A stretch of DNA of 64,000 nucleotides from Leptolyngbya sp. PCC 7375 (GCF_000316115.1 NZ_JH993797.1:1784486-1848485), one strand, 5' to 3'. Counted from the stretch's first letter, positions 34,242-43,865 are shown. Notes: a model not told the origin generated them from the letters alone. A program made the numbers and translations.

Positions 34242-37200
34242 TTATGCACCAGACTCTTTCGGGGTCCTGGGAGTCAACTGCAAATACAACCCTGGCACAA
34301 CCAACAGAGCAATCAATGTTGCCGACATCAATCCAAAAATGATCGCCATACACAACGGAAACCATTTCGCATCACTCAGCGCCAGCGGAATCAGACCAAT
34401 CACGGTCGTGATCGACGTTGTCACAATGGGGCGCAATCGATCGCTAGCTCCTAGAGCAGCCGCATGGCGTACATCCCAGCCTTCTTTGCGGCGCTCATTC
34501 ATGGTGTCCACCATGACAATCGCATTATTTACCACAATGCCTGTGAGAGAAATAATGCCAATGGCCGTTGGGAACGAAAACGGTAGATTGAGCGCAACAT
34601 AACCAAAGATTGTCCCAATCAGGGCAAAGGGAATGGTGAGAATAATAATCACTGGCTGGGTGTAGGAACCAAACTGGAGCACCAGCACCGCAAACACCAG
34701 AAAGATGGCCACCACTAACATCTGTCCTGCTGAGCCAAAGGTTTCACTACTGGTATCGGCATCACCGCCAAACTTATAGGTGTAGCCCCGAGGCCAGCGG
34801 TCAGGATTCTTGGGATCGGTGGAATCGTACTGCATGGCCTCTAGATGGGGTACAAGTTCAGCCAAAATCTGACTGTCATAGTAGCCCTGGCCAGGGATCA
34901 CTTTAGCCAACACCGTGACGCTGCGCTGGGTATCGCGATGGGTGATGGAAAGGGGCACAGCCCCCTGTACCAGTTCCAATAAAGCATTGGCAGGCAGCGC
35001 CTCACCTTCAGGGGTGATAAAATGCATGGTGGCAAATTCATCTAGCCGAGCCGGTCCACCCACTTCGCCATTTTGAGAGGGCCATCGAGTACTCAAACGA
35101 ATTTCCAGGTCTTCTTCGCCACTGCCCACAGAAAAGTCACCCACCTCATTGTCAATCATCAGATAGCGCCCCTGGACCCCCAAATCTTCTTGACTAATGC
35201 CATAGAAATCTAAGGCCTCTCGTTTAGGCACAAACTTGTAATCTTCCCGTAAGTTACCAAGATCATCACGCACATCCATCGTGCCAGGAATCTCTCGCAA
35301 TGCCTGCTGCACCTGACCAGAAATCTCTCGCAAGGTTTGCAGATCTTTACCATAGAGTTCTACTTGGATAGGGTCTTCACCGCCTCCAGTGCGCTCATAT
35401 TGCACCGCTAAGATGGCTCCTGGATAATCCCGTAGGATGGTGTTGTTGATCTCTCGCCTGAGATCGCGAGCATATTCAAAGGAGTCATGGTCTCGCTGAG
35501 GTCGTTCGACAAACATTGTCGATAAACCAACAAAGTAGTCGGCATTGGTGGGTTTGATTTCACTAGACGCGACTAAATTACTGCGCTGACCCACCAGTTT
35601 CACCACACTTTCGAAGACTTTTTCTCCGTTAGGGTCACTATAGTTACGAACAAATTCACCCATGCGATCAGCCACCTCTTGGGAGCGGGTCAGCGTGGTG
35701 GCTGGGGGTAACTCCACATTAATGCTGAGCTTACGGGCCTCCGCATCTGGAAATAGGGCAGATGGTAACCCCGTGAACAACACCATAGCCAATACAAACA
35801 AAGCAATTGTGCTAGCTGTCCACAGACGGGCCACCCGCCGATTGGGCACCGTGACCTTTAAGCTCCATTGGGTAAACTTTTTAGAGACTTCTTCAGTCAG
35901 GCGATCCACAAAGGTTTTAGCATCGCCCTTACCCTGCACATTATCTAGCAAGAATTTAGAGAGGGGCACAACAACCAGTAGGGCAATTACATAGCTCAGC
36001 ACCAAACAGGTAATGGCACTAATGGGAATCAGGCGCACAAACTTACCCATGGTACCTGCGATCGCCATTAACGGAGCCATGGCTAAAATTGTCGTCAACT
36101 GGCCTGAAAACGCAGGAGCCGCATAGGTCTTTACGGTTTTAATCGCCGCTTGGGAAAAGGTGAGTCCTTCAATATATAGACCATTGTGCATTCCCTCCAG
36201 CATCAGGATAAACACATCCACCAGCAGCCCCAACGCCAGGATCATGCCAATCATCACCATGGTATTGAGGGTATACCCCATCATCCACAGAAAGAAAATT
36301 GCCCCCGCAAACGTCAGGGGAATGGCTAATCCAGCAATTAGCGCCTCGCGCCAGGTGAGGGCCACAAAGAGAATGGCAAAGACACAGAGCGACGCCTGAA
36401 AAACGTTGCTACCCAAATCATTCAGTTCAGTTTGAATTTTGTTGGCATCACTGTTGAGAACGCGATAGTCCATGCCATGGGGCCATAGCTCAGGATCTTC
36501 ACGGGCAGACTCCATGGCCGCTAGGGCACCATTAACCACCTGGGTCGTATCACTACCGGCCACTTTCACCACATCCAGCACGATGGTGGGTGAAAATTCA
36601 GCCCCTTGCCAGCTGACATCGGCTCGATTGGTCTCTCGTTCTAGACCTTGATAAACGTCAGCCACCTCAGCTAAGCGCACCACACGATTATCATTCAGCC
36701 GAGCAACCGGCAGGCTGCTCAAATCCTCCAACGTGCGAAAGCGGCCATATAGCCTGACTTGAGCACCAATTTTGTCATCCCGCACTAAGTCCCAGGAGGT
36801 GTCAATATTGCTGCCTTCAATGGCACTGCCCACCTGGGTGGCAGAAATCCCTAAGGTGGTTAAACGACTGGGTAGCATCTGCACATGGATAACATCTTCA
36901 CGTCGCCCTGACAGATCGACCTCGCGCACGTTCTTCACCGACTCTAGCCGTTCTTGTAAGTCTTCAGCAACCTGGCTGAGAATGGTAATATCCAGATTCT
37001 CTCCGGTTAGGGCTAGAGAGAGAACGGGCGCATCCTGCTGTGAAAGCTGTTCAAATTCCGGCTTTTCTCGCCCAGTAGCCTCTAACGGCAGTTCAGGCTC
37101 AGAATCATCCAGCTTGCCGCGTAGTTGCTGAATCGACTCAGCCACAGGGGATTCGGCCTTAAAGGCAACATTAATAATCGAGAAGGAATTAAAGGTGGCA

Positions 37201-37529
37201 CTGGTGAAATCATCCAACCCCTGGAGACTTTTAATCTCTTCTTCAATTTTATCGGTAACCTGATTTTCGATAGTTTCTGCATCGGTACCAGGCCAAACTG
37301 TGGTGATCAGCGCACGGGCAATTTTAATATCAGGGTCTCCCTCCTTTACCATGGAGAAATACCCCATCAAACCACCCATCATCAACATAAAGCAGAGCAG
37401 AATGGCAAAAATCTGGCGGGTAAAAAAGAACGTCATCCAGGCAGGGACTGATGGCTTCTCACCTCTATTATCGGATGCAACGCTGGTCACGCTATCTGAT
37501 GGAATGTTCGACAACTCTTGAGGATTCAC
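34242..37529 (-). CDS. RND-family efflux permease (AcrB/HAE-type)
   Basis: This 1095-residue inner-membrane pump has 12 transmembrane helices and two large periplasmic loops. In helix 4 the usual D-D pair reads LGLLVDVFILMLEGMHN, so only one aspartate is present. The helix 10 lysine of AcrB is asparagine in IVVNNAIVMVD, as in several non-AcrB subfamilies. The N-terminal WPGTDAETIENQVTDKIEEEI motif is standard. Start overlaps the adaptor gene stop by 4 bases. Substrate is not predictable. Confidence 0.93.
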   Translation of the reverse strand: MNPQELSNIPSDSVTSVASDNRGEKPSVPAWMTFFFTRQIFAILLCFMLMMGGLMGYFSMVKEGDPDIKIARALITTVWPGTDAETIENQVTDKIEEEIKSLQGLDDFTSATFNSFSIINVAFKAESPVAESIQQLRGKLDDSEPELPLEATGREKPEFEQLSQQDAPVLSLALTGENLDITILSQVAEDLQERLESVKNVREVDLSGRREDVIHVQMLPSRLTTLGISATQVGSAIEGSNIDTSWDLVRDDKIGAQVRLYGRFRTLEDLSSLPVARLNDNRVVRLAEVADVYQGLERETNRADVSWQGAEFSPTIVLDVVKVAGSDTTQVVNGALAAMESAREDPELWPHGMDYRVLNSDANKIQTELNDLGSNVFQASLCVFAILFVALTWREALIAGLAIPLTFAGAIFFLWMMGYTLNTMVMIGMILALGLLVDVFILMLEGMHNGLYIEGLTFSQAAIKTVKTYAAPAFSGQLTTILAMAPLMAIAGTMGKFVRLIPISAITCLVLSYVIALLVVVPLSKFLLDNVQGKGDAKTFVDRLTEEVSKKFTQWSLKVTVPNRRVARLWTASTIALFVLAMVLFTGLPSALFPDAEARKLSINVELPPATTLTRSQEVADRMGEFVRNYSDPNGEKVFESVVKLVGQRSNLVASSEIKPTNADYFVGLSTMFVERPQRDHDSFEYARDLRREINNTILRDYPGAILAVQYERTGGGEDPIQVELYGKDLQTLREISGQVQQALREIPGTMDVRDDLGNLREDYKFVPKREALDFYGISQEDLGVQGRYLMIDNEVGDFSVGSGEEDLEIRLSTRWPSQNGEVGGPARLDEFATMHFITPEGEALPANALLELVQGAVPLSITHRDTQRSVTVLAKVIPGQGYYDSQILAELVPHLEAMQYDSTDPKNPDRWPRGYTYKFGGDADTSSETFGSAGQMLVVAIFLVFAVLVLQFGSYTQPVIIILTIPFALIGTIFGYVALNLPFSFPTAIGIISLTGIVVNNAIVMVDTMNERRKEGWDVRHAAALGASDRLRPIVTTSITTVIGLIPLALSDAKWFPLCMAIIFGLMSATLIALLVVPGLYLQLTPRTPKESGA

Positions 37530-39016
37530 TGTACGTCCTCCTGATTAATAATTTCAACAGGGGTGCCATCCACCAAACGGTTTTGGCCGTCAGTCACCAC
37601 CAGTTCGCCAGGCTCCACTCCAGACAACACTTCTGTCCCAGATAGGCCCTCCACACCTACGGTGACGCGTCGTCTCTGCACAGTGCCGTCCTCGCTAACA
37701 ACAAATACAAAAAAGTCCTGTCCCCGAGAAAGCACAGATCCTAATGGCAGGACAGTTGCATCCGGCTTAGACTGGGTTTCAATCCAAACGTAGGCCCGAG
37801 CACCCACTTTGAGATTACGCACCTGCTGGAAATCTCGAATAACAATCTTAGTACCGCGACTGCCTGGCGTCTGGGATGGGCTAATGGCAAAAACGCGCCC
37901 TTCACTGCCCCGCTGTTTAGCAATTGCCAGCAAGTCTTGCTGACTGACTCCGCTGGCTTGAGCAGCACTCACGTCTTCTTCTAAAACTACATAAGCTCGC
38001 TGACCAGAGCGCACCGCATTGGCATCATCAGCCTGAAGTTCTAGTTCCACTTCGTAAGTAGATGGATCGACAACAACAATGGGAGCTGTTTCAATTAACT
38101 CTTGAGCACCACTTACATTAAGGTACTGAGAGTTCCAATACTCTCCTGCTTGAATATTGATATAGGCAATCACACCATCAATGGGAGAAACTAGCTGAGT
38201 ATCTTCGAGATCCACTACGGTTTGATTACGGCGAGCCTGGGCAGATTGAATAGAGGACTCGGCCACACGCACATTATCTTCAGCAGACGCAATCGTTTGC
38301 TGAGCAATTTTGAAGGCAGCCTGGGCCTGATCCACACGATTTCGATAAACATCCCGTGAGCTGGCCGATACGGCTCCTTGTGCAAATAACGATTGATAGC
38401 GCTGGTATTCAGTTTGGGCCAGAGCTAAGTCAGATTCAGCCTTAGCCAGCTCGGCCTTAGCTTGCAGGACCGAAGCTTGTGACTGATCACGCTGGTTAAG
38501 GGCGACTTGAATATCCGCCTCTGATGTCACCATGCTGGACGTCTGTCGCCGGTCATCTATGGTGGCTAACAGCTGACCACGGGAAACAAAGTTCCCTTCC
38601 TTTAGGGCAACGCCATTATTTTTTGCCACATAGGTAATGTCGCCGTTAGCATAGAAGTTCAAGACTCGTAGCTGGACTGGCAGAGAAATCCCTTCATCAA
38701 AGACCCAAGCCTGGGCAAGACCTTGTTGGGCACGGGTGACTCGCACCGGCAGTCGGGTTGGGCTGGTTTCAACCGCTTCAGTGGACGATGGTTGTTGCCA
38801 CCCTTGATACACTTTCCAACCTGTAAAGCCAGCTAACACCAACATGGCCAAAGTAATCACTGGCCAAAGGGGCTTTTTTAGTTTCCATGCAGAAGGTTTA
38901 GCAGGTGGAGCGTTTTCATCCTGCGGCTGTTCTACATCAGGCGACTGAATTTCTTGAACGCGTTCCAGACTCTGAGAAGACAACGGAGATTGAGACTTAG
39001 GGTTTTCATCATTCAT
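37526..39016 (-). CDS. Membrane fusion protein (RND periplasmic adaptor)
   Basis: This 496-residue adaptor has one N-terminal membrane anchor (about residues 48-70, KKPLWPVITLAMLVLAGFTGWKVYQGW), a split lipoyl domain (GVALKEGNFVSRGQLLATIDD ... TQLVSPIDGVIAYINIQAGEYW), a long hairpin coiled coil (about 165-270) and beta-barrel/MPD domains. The first ~45 residues are polar and proline-rich. It is the first gene of the pump operon. No outer-membrane TolC gene is nearby. Confidence 0.92.
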   Translation of the reverse strand: MNDENPKSQSPLSSQSLERVQEIQSPDVEQPQDENAPPAKPSAWKLKKPLWPVITLAMLVLAGFTGWKVYQGWQQPSSTEAVETSPTRLPVRVTRAQQGLAQAWVFDEGISLPVQLRVLNFYANGDITYVAKNNGVALKEGNFVSRGQLLATIDDRRQTSSMVTSEADIQVALNQRDQSQASVLQAKAELAKAESDLALAQTEYQRYQSLFAQGAVSASSRDVYRNRVDQAQAAFKIAQQTIASAEDNVRVAESSIQSAQARRNQTVVDLEDTQLVSPIDGVIAYINIQAGEYWNSQYLNVSGAQELIETAPIVVVDPSTYEVELELQADDANAVRSGQRAYVVLEEDVSAAQASGVSQQDLLAIAKQRGSEGRVFAISPSQTPGSRGTKIVIRDFQQVRNLKVGARAYVWIETQSKPDATVLPLGSVLSRGQDFFVFVVSEDGTVQRRRVTVGVEGLSGTEVLSGVEPGELVVTDGQNRLVDGTPVEIINQEDVQ

Positions 39017-39095
39017 GGAGCTGGTGTGATGTCAACGGTAAGCTACAGATGATGGGGCATCACCTGTTTGGTTGATTCCACCATAGTTAGATGGG

Positions 39096-39140
39096 CGTCT
39101 CCAAATCGTCTCAGGCCGTCTATAGAGCGTCTAATCCTTG
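39096..39140 (-). promoter_or_regulatory. 11-bp-spaced direct repeats, candidate SARP/BTAD operator (site A)
   Basis: CGTC starts at 39096, 39107, 39117 and 39128 (spacings 11, 10, 11), followed by TAATCCTTG. It lies 80-125 bases upstream of the RND adaptor start. SARP-family regulators bind direct repeats spaced one DNA turn apart just upstream of the -10. A TAACTATGG-like -10 follows in the direction of the pump operon. Two further copies of the pattern lie near 44.8 and 45.1 kb. Confidence 0.55.
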
Positions 39141-39195
39141 TTATTCAGGCATTTCAGAATAATATAATAGGCTTCCAGACCTTAATATAAAGCAA

Positions 39196-39234
39196 GCCCC
39201 CCGCACTGCCATCAAAAGACGGCGTACGGGGGGC
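39196..39234 (-). terminator. psbA transcription terminator
   Basis: Strong GC hairpin 49 bases after the psbA stop. Arms GCCCCCCGTAC and GTGCGGGGGGC enclose a second small stem (GCCGTC / GATGGC) with a TTTT loop, followed on the minus strand by TTGCTTTAT. Confidence 0.85.
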
Positions 39235-39282
39235 TTTTGTGAGCTAGCTAAAGCTCATGGCGGTGTCATTATCAAATGACGA

Positions 39283-40365
39283 TTACGAAGCAATTAAAGG
39301 TGCGCTAAGCGAAACAGGTACTGCTTCACCGGAGGCCAAGTCAAGCGGGAAGTTGTGAGCGTTACGCTCGTGCATCACTTCTATACCCAAGTTGGCGCGG
39401 GTCAAGACGTCCGCCCAAGAACTAATCACGTGTCCCTGAGAGTCGAGGATGGACTGGTTGAAGTTGAATCCGTTGAGGTTAAACGCCATCGTAGAGATAC
39501 CCAGCGCGGTAAACCAAATACCGACAACGGGCCATGCACCCAAGAAGAAGTGTAAGGAACGGCTGTTGTTGAAGGAAGCATACTGGAAGATCAAACGACC
39601 GAAGTAGCCGTGGGCGGCAACAATGTTGTAAGTCTCTTCTTCTTGGCCAAACTTGTAACCGTAGTTTTGGGACTCAGTTTCAGTGGTTTCTCTAACCAGA
39701 GAAGAGGTTACCAGTGAACCGTGCATTGCACTAAACAGTGAGCCACCGAATACACCTGCAACGCCCAGCATGTGGAATGGGTGCATCAAGATGTTGTGCT
39801 CTGCCTGGAACACCAACATGAAGTTGAACGTACCGGAGATACCCAAAGGCATTGCGTCAGAGAATGAACCTTGGCCAATTGCGTAGATTAAAAAGATTGC
39901 AGTTGCGGCGGCGACAGGCGCAGAGTAAGCAACACAGATCCAAGGACGCATTCCTAGTCGGTAGGAGAGTTCCCACTCGCGACCCATGTAAGAGTATACA
40001 CCGATGAGAAAGTGGAAGATAATTAGTTGGTAAGGGCCACCATTGTAAAGCCATTCATCAAGAGAGGCAGCTTCCCAAATAGGGTAGAAGTGGAGGCCAA
40101 TCGCGTTGGAAGACGGAACAACACTAGCAGAGATCATGTTGTTGCCATACAGCAATGAACCAGCAACCGGCTCGCGGATGCCGTCCATATCTACAGGGGG
40201 AGCCGCAATGAAGGCAAGTATGAAACAAGTGGTAGCAGTGAGCAGCGTCGGAATCATCAACACGCCGAACCAGCCTACGTAGAGGCGGTTTTCGGTGCTA
40301 GTCACCCACTGACAAAACTGTTCCCAAAGCGACACACTCTGGCGTTTTTGCAAAGTAGAAGTCAT
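39283..40365 (-). CDS. psbA: Photosystem II reaction-centre protein D1
   Basis: This 360-residue core subunit carries the water-oxidising cluster and QB. All key residues are present: Tyr161, His198 (P680), His215 and His272 (iron), and manganese/calcium ligands Asp170, Glu189, His332, Glu333, His337, Asp342, Ala344, with a processed tail of 16 residues. Glu130 marks the high-light-type D1. Compared with the usual D1 sequence as I know it, Ala80 replaces Gly80, Ala162 replaces Pro162 right after Tyr161, and Ala171 replaces Gly171 right after Asp170. It is monocistronic, with its own promoter and terminator. Confidence 0.98.
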   Translation of the reverse strand: MTSTLQKRQSVSLWEQFCQWVTSTENRLYVGWFGVLMIPTLLTATTCFILAFIAAPPVDMDGIREPVAGSLLYGNNMISASVVPSSNAIGLHFYPIWEAASLDEWLYNGGPYQLIIFHFLIGVYSYMGREWELSYRLGMRPWICVAYSAPVAAATAIFLIYAIGQGSFSDAMPLGISGTFNFMLVFQAEHNILMHPFHMLGVAGVFGGSLFSAMHGSLVTSSLVRETTETESQNYGYKFGQEEETYNIVAAHGYFGRLIFQYASFNNSRSLHFFLGAWPVVGIWFTALGISTMAFNLNGFNFNQSILDSQGHVISSWADVLTRANLGIEVMHERNAHNFPLDLASGEAVPVSLSAPLIAS

Positions 40366-40490
40366 TATTAATCTTGGGTAATTAAGTAAAAAGACAGCCG
40401 AAATAACACAATTCTAGGAAATAAAAAACTTCTAAAAGGAAAGCGTTACGTTTCTCTGAAAGAAGAAGTTGTTTTTCGGCTGACATAATT

Positions 40491-40496
40491 ATTATA
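40491..40496 (-). promoter_or_regulatory. psbA: Probable psbA -10 element
   Basis: TATAAT on the minus strand, about 125 bases before the ATG. Upstream, TTGAAT/TGTTGA offers a poorly spaced -35. The sequence TGTTATTTCGG occurs both just upstream of the -10 and again about 40 bases before the start codon, a repeat that might be regulatory. No other consensus promoter is visible. Confidence 0.55.
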
Positions 40497-40814
40497 ACCG
40501 AAATAACAGAATTCAACATACTCTTCGAGATATTTTTGAGTAAATTCTGTCGAAAGATAGAAGATCGTGAGTACTTACAACTCTCTTATAACAATCAACA
40601 GACAAACAAACCAAACGGGACTTTCATGGGCAAAAACGCGGTTGTCATCGCGGTACCCGGTCCCAGCGTTACGGTTGTTTGTCCAACGACAGCAGCATGG
40701 CCGTCAAAAAATAGTGAGCTGAGGATGAAAGAAATCAAAGACTCTCAGCGCCAGCCAACCATCGATGGCTAGTAGCAAAAAGCCTACGGCCCAAATCATC
40801 TCCAGCACGGTAGT
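40497..40814. other. Intergenic region upstream of psbA
   Basis: About 320 bases between the psbA promoter and the 3' end of terC. I see no credible gene; a 78-codon frame at 40536-40772 (+) has no family resemblance. Confidence 0.5.
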
Positions 40815-41051
40815 TTATTCAACCAATTCATAGCTCATTTTATCCATGCTCGACGATTGCGCTTCCATAGGAATCTCTGAGGTACGTCGCGAGAATCCCC
40901 AGATAAACAATACCGCAATTAAACTGATCATCGCCCATTCAGGTGGCACCCATTCAGGATTGACCACCCGCAGCAGCAGCCGCATTCCCACTAAGGCAAC
41001 CGCCCAATAGCCTGCATCTTCCAGATAAACAAACTCCTGCAGCCACTGAAT
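40815..41051 (-). pseudogene. terC: TerC-family membrane protein, C-terminal part
   Basis: IQWLQEFVYLEDAGYWAVALVGMRLLLRVVNPEWVPPEWAMISLIAVLFIWGFSRR is the expected C-terminal third of a cyanobacterial TerC-type protein. It joins in frame to the piece at 42395-42886 when the insertion sequence and one 9-bp duplication are removed. A TTG start at 41069 inside the IS end could in theory give a short fragment. Confidence 0.88.
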
Positions 41052-41060
41052 GAACAACCC

Positions 41061-42393
41061 TAGTTCCAACTAAGTTTGTTTGGATATCATAAGGTCATCG
41101 AGTTTGGAGGCCAAGTATGATGGCCAAACGCAAGCAACGAGGGACAGCAGGGGATAAAACGATCTGCCTGCCCATAGCCGATACCCTTGATTATGACCAG
41201 TTGGTTGAGGACCGTGAGGCCTACCGAGAGTACCTGAACGAGCAAATAGCCAGCTATCCGGAGCTGTTCCCCGAGGGAATTGAGGAGGGATATCGGTTTC
41301 ATGGGTGGGTGACCTCAGCTCGCCAGCACCTAAAAACACGTCGTATTTATCTTCCCAACCAAAAACGGCCTATCAACTGCGTCCCGATTTCGTCACCCCT
41401 TATATGAGTGAAACGTCTGAGCTAGCGGGCAAAGCGATGTATTTGAGAAAGCATGGCCTCTCCTATGATGGGATTGCTTACGTATTGGGTCGCTCGGAGA
41501 TGCATTGGTATCGGTTGTGTCAATCTCTTGGCAGAGCATCCATTGTCGGAACAACGTTGAAAACAGAAGAGTCGCTCCCCCCCATCTAGTGGCCGATGAA
41601 AAGCATTGTAGCCATCAAGGAGAGCGTATCTATTGGGCGGTGACAGCGGCTAAAGGCTGTATTGTAGGCAGTGGTTTGAGCCCAACGGCTGGATACGAGG
41701 ACTTGCAAGCGGCTTATGGGGACTTTGAGCAAGAGATGAGCGACCATGCCCCTGACTATTGCCCTGAGACGGTCACCACGGATGGATGGGACGCGACTCG
41801 TCGAGCCTGGGAAACCCTATTCCCTGGCATTACCTGGATTCTGTGCTTTCTACATGAGGTAATTAAAGTGCGTGATTGGTGTCGCTCTAAGCCTGATTTA
41901 CGCACCTGCTTAACCGACAAGCTTTGGCATATTTATCACGCTACTGGCAAACGTCAATTTGCTCAACGATTGCGTCGTTTTCTCGAATGGACACAATCGG
42001 TGGATCTTCCCAACGCCATCAATGACCGGTTACAACGACTCAGAGAAAAATCTCTATTTTTCCAGAGAGCCTTTGACGTTCCTGATGCCTATCGCACCAG
42101 TAATCAAGTGGATCGCCCCATGAACTATCTTGACCGAGCACTCTATGCCATGCAAGATTTTCATGGGTCTTGGGAGGCCGCTGAGTTATCCGTTCGCTCC
42201 ATGGCGATGCTGTGGAATTTTCATCCATTCTGTCGTAAAACTCAGCAGCAAAATGAAGGCTGTTTGTGTCCCTTTGAGAAACTCAATGGCTTCCGATATC
42301 ATGACGACTGGATGCGTAATTTGTTAATTGCCTCTTCTCTCAATGGACGGAGACCGTTGATTAAATCCTCTCACACAAACTGAGGTGGAATCA
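41061..42393 (+). mobile_element. Insertion sequence in terC, 9-bp target duplication
   Basis: The target duplication GAACAACCC is at 41052-41060 and 42395-42403. Imperfect terminal inverted repeats of about 23 bp (left TAGTTCCAACTAAGTTTGTT, right, minus strand, TGATTCCACCTCAGTTTGTG) flank a single transposase reading frame broken by two frameshifts. Length is 1333 bp. I do not assign an IS family. Confidence 0.88.
41117..42383 (+). pseudogene. DDE-type transposase with two -1 frameshifts
   Basis: Three overlapping frames make one transposase of about 420 residues. The N-terminal piece (MMAKRKQRGTAGDKT ... ASYPELFPEGIEEGYRFHGW) shifts at the A5 run 41361-41365 to LRPDFVTPYMSETSELAGKAMYLRKHGLSYDGIAYVLGR. 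This shifts again at the C7 run 41577-41583 to HLVADEKHCSHQGERIYWAVT ... TVTTDGWDATRRAWETLFPGITWILCFLHEVIKVRD. Each shift equals loss of one base in a homopolymer. The acidic residues of VADEKH and TTDGWD are likely catalytic. Either decay or sequencing error explains this; programmed slippage twice is less likely. Confidence 0.8.
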
Positions 42394-42394
42394 G

Positions 42395-42886
42395 GAACAA
42401 CCCAGCGAGAAAGCGCAGCAAAACAACACCAATCGTGCCGCCTAGCATAATCAACCAGAGTTCTTGGGAGATGGCGAGCGCAGTTGTCACACTATCTAAG
42501 GAAAAGGCCAGATCGGTTAAAACCATCAGTGGAATAATTTGCCAATGCGAGCTCGCTTGCACCAACTGGCTGCTGTCTGGTGGTTTCGTTGTAAAATAGC
42601 GCCCAGCCAACCACAGCAGGTAAAGTGCCCCGGCCAGTTCAAATTGCCAGAACTGCAGCACCCAGGCAGTACCCACAACCAACAACATTCGGAAGACATA
42701 GGCCAGCCCCAATCCAATATTCAAGGCGCGTCGTTCAAGCTCTGGTTGCTGGAGTGTTTGGGCCAGTCCGGCTAGAGCGATCGCATTGTCGGCAGTGAGC
42801 ACCGCTTCCATAGCAACTAGAACAATTAACTGAAACAGCGTTTCGATGCCGATGTTAAAGGGAGAATTAAAAACTTGGTCGAGCAT
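42395..42886 (-). pseudogene. terC: TerC-family membrane protein, N-terminal part (gene split by IS)
   Basis: TerC-type proteins are multi-helix membrane proteins linked to metal (Mn2+/tellurite) handling; cyanobacterial and plastid relatives act in photosynthetic membrane assembly or manganese homeostasis. This piece encodes 164 residues with the family motifs LVAMEAVLTADNAIALAGL and LTDLAFSLDSVTTALAIS (paired acidic residues in two related helices). It breaks at RFLAGLF, residue 164. The rest is at 40815-41051; the intact protein would have 242 residues. In the present state the ORF reads into the IS and stops at 42371. Confidence 0.9.
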
Positions 42887-42936
42887 GAGTTCGATTTTAT
42901 CTCGCGACAGAGTGTAGACAATAAACGACGGAGAAA

Positions 42937-43281
42937 TTAGGTAGGGGACTTAGTTCGCCATAGGGTATGGCCTGCACTTTGCCATGCCGCGAGCCCACCT
43001 TTCAAAACGCAAATGTTGAGATAGCCACGGTTAATGAACTGCCGGGCTGCCATACTACTTCGCTGGCCGTTGAGGCAGGTGATTAGAATCGGCTGGTCTT
43101 TGGGAATATCTCTAATTGAGATATCTAAATTTAATCTTTTCGCATCTGGAATCATATGGGTTGCGAATTTTGGGTTTTGCACATCAATGACAAGCTGCTT
43201 TTCTAGCTCACGCTTCGCTTCACCGGGTGCCAGCTGCAGGATAGGATTCATTCGTTTCTTTTTGCGCAATCGAGCAGTCAT
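42937..43281 (-). CDS. Rhodanese-domain protein
   Basis: This 114-residue single rhodanese domain has the active-site loop CLNGQRSS, with the sulfur-carrying cysteine after LIT. VIDVQNPKFATHMIPDAKRLNL precedes it and YLNICVLKGGLAAWQSAGHTLW closes the domain. The chosen start ATG 43281 (MTARLRKKKRM) follows an AGAGG site; a start at 43326 would add 15 residues. It is likely a soluble sulfurtransferase. It lies upstream of terC in the same direction, 50 bases away. Confidence 0.85.
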   Translation of the reverse strand: MTARLRKKKRMNPILQLAPGEAKRELEKQLVIDVQNPKFATHMIPDAKRLNLDISIRDIPKDQPILITCLNGQRSSMAARQFINRGYLNICVLKGGLAAWQSAGHTLWRTKSPT

Positions 43282-43373
43282 GATTTTTTCCTCTTGTGGT
43301 CGCTTAATGACAGATAAGACAATCAAAAAAGTAAGGGTTCAGGATTTTATAAGATCCAAAAATGTTGTCTACA

Positions 43374-43393
43374 GAGGCGTTCCATGGAACGCC
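43374..43393. repeat. 20-bp perfect palindrome
   Basis: AGGCGTTCCATGGAACGCCT. It resembles dispersed GTTCCATGGAAC-cored repeats I associate with cyanobacterial genomes. It lies 93 bases upstream of the rhodanese start. Confidence 0.7.
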
Positions 43394-43435
43394 TGTACAG
43401 CAAAAAATAGGACCTAATTGAATCCTCATTCCTAA

Positions 43436-43510
43436 GCGTCCCCTTCGGCTGCGCTCAGGGGATACTGGCTGATACCGTTGGCTGAGCGAAGTCGAAGCCA
43501 ACGGTATCAG
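43436..43510. repeat. Pair of palindromic repeats, one with a 15-bp perfect stem
   Basis: GCGTCCCCTTCGGCTGCGCTCAGGGG is followed by a hairpin with arms CTGATACCGTTGGCT and AGCCAACGGTATCAG (43469-43510) and loop GAGCGAAGTCGA. Same family as the hsd-locus repeats. Confidence 0.8.
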
Positions 43511-43646
43511 TGGGACAGTTACCCAAAAAACAAATAAGACTAGTACCCGATGACAGAAATTTGGCAGCTATTTCAGCCACCCAGCCACCCATCGACTTAT
43601 ACACATTTGATAGTGGGCAAACTTACGCCACAGAGTACTAATGGTC

Positions 43647-43737
43647 CGTCAAGCCTAAATTTTTGGATGCACGATCTTTAGAAACTTTTCACTTCAAAAG
43701 TTTCAGAAGCTATCGATCCCAATTTTTAGGTTTGACG
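43647..43737. mobile_element. 91-bp inverted-repeat element, MITE candidate
   Basis: CGTCAAGCCTAAATTTTTGG at the start pairs with CCAATTTTTAGGTTTGACG at the end. The centre holds a perfect 9-bp hairpin GAAACTTTT-CACTTC-AAAAGTTTC (43681-43704). No target duplication found and no ORF. Confidence 0.55.
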
Positions 43738-43865
43738 CTGCACTAGGGCGGAAAAATCAGCTCAACAACAGCGCAACCAGAAATAAGCACCTGAAAATCG
43801 TATGGTGAGGTCATAACAAAAAAAGAGTACTGGGGAATGATGGTGTTCAAATATCTTGCTGAAAT

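Noticed and set aside
39283..40365. Atypical D1 such as chlorophyll f synthase (super-rogue D1)
   Set aside because: All manganese, calcium, iron and tyrosine residues of a working photosystem II D1 are present.
40536..40772. 78-residue ORF between psbA and terC
   Set aside because: Composition looks non-coding and it lies over the likely psbA upstream control region.
43034..43417. 127-residue ORF opposite the rhodanese gene
   Set aside because: It is the antisense of a recognised rhodanese domain with active-site CLNGQRSS.
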